Positions 14,472 through 15,882 of a stretch of 15,882 bases of DNA are shown here, in pieces. Origin of the DNA: an uncultured Actinomycetes bacterium (GTDB lineage: Bacteria; Actinomycetota; Acidimicrobiia; Acidimicrobiales; Microtrichaceae); the NCBI GenBank assembly GCA_903930035.1, contig CAIYXG010000027.1, forward strand, positions 1-15,882, read 5' to 3'. The notes beneath the pieces are model-generated. The model was given only the letters and a program-made list of their open reading frames with translations. It did no database searches and was not told where the DNA came from. How positions within the stretch are numbered: the first letter of the stretch is position 1; each line of letters opens with the position of its first letter. The position numbers were made by a program, and so were the translations under genes.

Positions 14472-14792
14472 TCAGCGGTACTGCGTGGACACCATGATGC
14501 CGACGAGGATCGCCACCAGGCCGCCGACCAGGTACCAGCCGTTGCCGCCGTCGCTCGAGCCGGGCAGCACGCTCATGTAGTTGAGGATGATGACCAGCAG
14601 GCCGGCGCCCCACAGCGAGAACATCGTGATGGGGACCCACTTCGGGCTCGGACCCTTGGCGACGGTCTGCGTCTTCGGCGTGTAGCGCGCCGGCGACCCC
14701 GTCCCCTTCGCGGTCACCCGCCTGCTCGTGGCAGCCGGGGTGTCACCCGGTGCGTCGTCACCCTCGATACGTCGCTTGCTCGGCTTCGCCAT
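14472..14792 (-). CDS. crgA: CrgA, cell-division septation protein
   Basis: A 106-residue actinobacterial membrane protein that helps organise the divisome (it interacts with FtsZ, FtsI and related proteins in mycobacteria and streptomycetes). A basic cytoplasmic tail (1-50) precedes SPKWVPITMFSLWGAGLLVI (49-68) in helix 1, the family's NYMSVLPG turn (71-78), and helix 2 (about 86-104) ending in the hallmark STQYR C-terminus. Length and layout fit the family. It diverges from trpG/pabA, as in M. tuberculosis, where Rv0012 lies between them; that gene is absent here. No ribosome-binding site precedes ATG 14792. A TAGGCT -10-like box 6 bases upstream indicates a leaderless mRNA. Confidence 0.93.
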   Translation of the reverse strand: MAKPSKRRIEGDDAPGDTPAATSRRVTAKGTGSPARYTPKTQTVAKGPSPKWVPITMFSLWGAGLLVIILNYMSVLPGSSDGGNGWYLVGGLVAILVGIMVSTQYR

Positions 14793-14798
14793 GCCCCG

Positions 14799-14804
14799 AG
14801 CCTA
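14799..14804 (-). promoter_or_regulatory. -10 box of leaderless crgA promoter
   Basis: On the minus strand TAGGCT is followed by 6 bases and then ATG. Transcription should begin at or beside the start codon. No -35 is obvious. Confidence 0.5.
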
Positions 14805-14876
14805 CCGAGGCCGGCGGTGCCCGTGCCCCGTCGCGACCCCCACCGAACCCGTTGGTTGCGGGCGGCGTCGTCACCC

Positions 14877-14882
14877 TACGGT
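14877..14882 (+). promoter_or_regulatory. -10 box of leaderless trpG/pabA promoter
   Basis: TACGGT is followed by exactly 7 bases and then GTG 14890, which has no ribosome-binding site. TTGGTT (14852-14857) and TTGCGG (14856-14861) are candidate -35 elements at 19 and 15 bases spacing. Confidence 0.55.
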
Positions 14883-14889
14883 GTGGCCC

Positions 14890-15480
14890 GTGAGCGCCCG
14901 GATCCTGGTGATCGACAACTACGACTCGTTCGTCTACAACCTCGTGCAGTACCTCGGTGAGCTCGGGGCCCAGCCGGTGGTCCACCGCGACGACGCGATC
15001 ACGGCCGTCCAGGTCGAGGAGCTCGACCCGGACGGGATCCTGATCTCGCCCGGACCGGGCGGGCCGGCCGACGCCGGCATGAGCAACGAGCTCATCGCCA
15101 CGTGGGGGGACCGACGACCGGTGTTCGGCGTCTGTCTGGGGATGCAGTGCATCGGCGAGGTCTTCGGCGGCACCGTCGTGCGCGCCCCGCAGGTGGTCCA
15201 CGGGAAGACCTCGCGCATCCACCACTCGGGCACCGGCGTGTTCGAGGGGCTGCCCAACCCCTTCGAGGCGACCCGCTACCACTCGCTGGTCGTGGCCCGC
15301 GAGACGGTGCCCGACTGCTTGGAGATCACGGCCGAGACCGAGGACGGCCTCGTCATGGGGCTGCGCCACAAGGAGCTCATGGTCGAGGGCGTGCAGTTCC
15401 ACCCCGAGTCCGTCCTGACCGACTCGGGGCACCAGCTCGTGGGCAACTTCCTCCGGCGCTGCACCGGCTCCAGCCGCTAG
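14890..15480 (+). CDS. trpG: Glutamine amidotransferase of anthranilate/aminodeoxychorismate synthase
   Basis: A 196-residue class I glutamine amidotransferase that hydrolyses glutamine and passes ammonia to a chorismate-using partner (TrpE for tryptophan, PabB for folate). It opens with ARILVIDNYDSFVYNLVQYL (3-22). It has SPGPGGP (53-59), nucleophile Cys82 in GVCLGMQ, and His171/Glu173 in VQFHPESVL. The length is typical for a stand-alone subunit. No trpE or pabB lies in the window, so it may serve both pathways, as proposed for the M. tuberculosis homologue next to pknB. Symbol trpG or pabA would be equally fair. GTG 14890 is chosen because it begins the conserved domain and lies 7 bases after a TACGGT box. 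The frame extends to 14728, but the extra 54 residues cover the divergent crgA gene and show no conservation. Confidence 0.92.
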   Translation: MSARILVIDNYDSFVYNLVQYLGELGAQPVVHRDDAITAVQVEELDPDGILISPGPGGPADAGMSNELIATWGDRRPVFGVCLGMQCIGEVFGGTVVRAPQVVHGKTSRIHHSGTGVFEGLPNPFEATRYHSLVVARETVPDCLEITAETEDGLVMGLRHKELMVEGVQFHPESVLTDSGHQLVGNFLRRCTGSSR

Positions 15481-15494
15481 GAACGGTCCGGCGC

Positions 15495-15882
15495 CTACGG
15501 GCCCGCCCCCTGGGCGGGGTCCACCGCCACCGTCACCACCAGCTCCGTGCCCTCGGTGACCTGGGTCGCGGGCGGGAGCGACTGGCCGACCACCCGGCCG
15601 GCGCCGGGCGCGCCCGGCTCGACCAGCTGGTTCGTCACGACCAGGCGCACCCCTGCCGCCCTCGCCACGACGGCGGCCGCCGACCGGGTCAGGCCCACCA
15701 GGTCCGGGACGGCCACCAGCTCCACCGGGCCGCTCACCACGACCGCCACCGGGTACCTCGGCGGGCGGCTGCTCCCTGCCGGCGGGTCGGTCGACAGGAC
15801 GACACCGGGGGGCGCGGCGCTGGTCGGCGACACCGTCACCCTGCCGGCCGCCAGTCCGGCGCGCGCCAGGTCGGCCATCGCC
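15495..15882 (-). CDS. pknB: C-terminal part of PASTA-domain protein, probably PknB
   Basis: Only the last 129 or so codons are in the window; the frame is open through the right edge, so the ATG at 15878 is an internal Met. Two PASTA repeats are visible. One is partial, with MADLARAGLAAGRVTV and STDPPAGSSRPPRYPVAVVVS. The second is complete and starts VPDLVGLTRSAAAVVARAAG, then GRVVGQSLPPATQVTEGTEL. PASTA domains bind muropeptides or beta-lactam-like ligands outside the cell, and are found at the C-terminus of Ser/Thr kinases such as PknB and of some penicillin-binding proteins. Kinase is favoured because the crgA (minus) - trpG (plus) - this gene (minus) order is that of M. tuberculosis crgA - trpG - pknB. 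The kinase domain itself is outside the window. It converges on trpG with a 14-base gap. Confidence 0.82.
   Translation of the reverse strand, partial: AMADLARAGLAAGRVTVSPTSAAPPGVVLSTDPPAGSSRPPRYPVAVVVSGPVELVAVPDLVGLTRSAAAVVARAAGVRLVVTNQLVEPGAPGAGRVVGQSLPPATQVTEGTELVVTVAVDPAQGAGP
15502..15518 (+). terminator. Possible terminator of trpG/pabA
   Basis: CCCGCCC (15502-15508) pairs with GGGCGGG (15512-15518) around a 3-base loop, 21 bases after the trpG stop. It lies within the 3' end of the convergent PASTA gene, so its GC-rich stem may be a coding coincidence. Confidence 0.35.

Noticed and set aside
14728..14889. 54-residue N-terminal extension of trpG/pabA.
   Set aside because: It overlaps the 5' part of divergent crgA, and the conserved domain starts right after GTG 14890.

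Overview
The window is high-GC (roughly 70% or more G+C), densely packed bacterial chromosome with GTG and ATG starts, 1-4 base overlaps between genes and many promoter-proximal starts. The crgA - trpG/pabA - pknB(PASTA) arrangement, a mycobacterial-type CYP51 locus, an LtrA protein and a DUF6457 protein point to an actinobacterium. I infer a member of Acidimicrobiia or a relative from the overall mix, but there is no rRNA here to confirm this.

Left part (1-2700): a GT4-type glycosyltransferase converges on a two-gene minus-strand unit. That unit is a secreted lipoprotein zinc metalloprotease of leishmanolysin (M8) type followed by a small DUF6457 protein. The convergent ends share one hairpin that holds both stop codons.

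Middle-left (2698-6887): a tightly coupled minus-strand operon, SDR dehydrogenase > CYP51 (sterol 14-alpha-demethylase-like P450) > small ferredoxin > NTF2/SnoaL-like protein > unrecognised 414-residue His/Cys-rich protein. The first three genes match, in order and strand, the M. tuberculosis Rv0765c-Rv0764c-Rv0763c block as I recall it. Together they look like a P450, its redox partner and accessory enzymes acting on a sterol-like or other polycyclic lipid.

Middle (6888-10466): a short divergent promoter region with two leaderless-type signals, then LtrA, a small two-helix membrane protein, a DUF983 zinc-ribbon membrane protein, and a lipoprotein built of about 15-residue helical repeats. 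The lipoprotein has its own promoter and a strong hairpin terminator.

Right (10467-14136): a FadD15-like long-chain acyl-CoA synthetase diverges from a thiolase plus a small CxxC membrane protein. They share a 229-base promoter region, and both enzymes belong to fatty-acid activation and beta-oxidation.

Far right (14137-15882): a 335-base gene-free gap contains two perfect DnaA boxes in opposite orientation, several degenerate copies, a locally A+T-enriched stretch, a 16-base palindrome and a series of hairpins. Beside it lie crgA, trpG/pabA and the 3' end of a PASTA-domain protein, most likely pknB. In many actinobacteria these genes lie close to the replication origin, so the gap is an oriC-like or DnaA-binding locus and is the most interesting non-coding element here.
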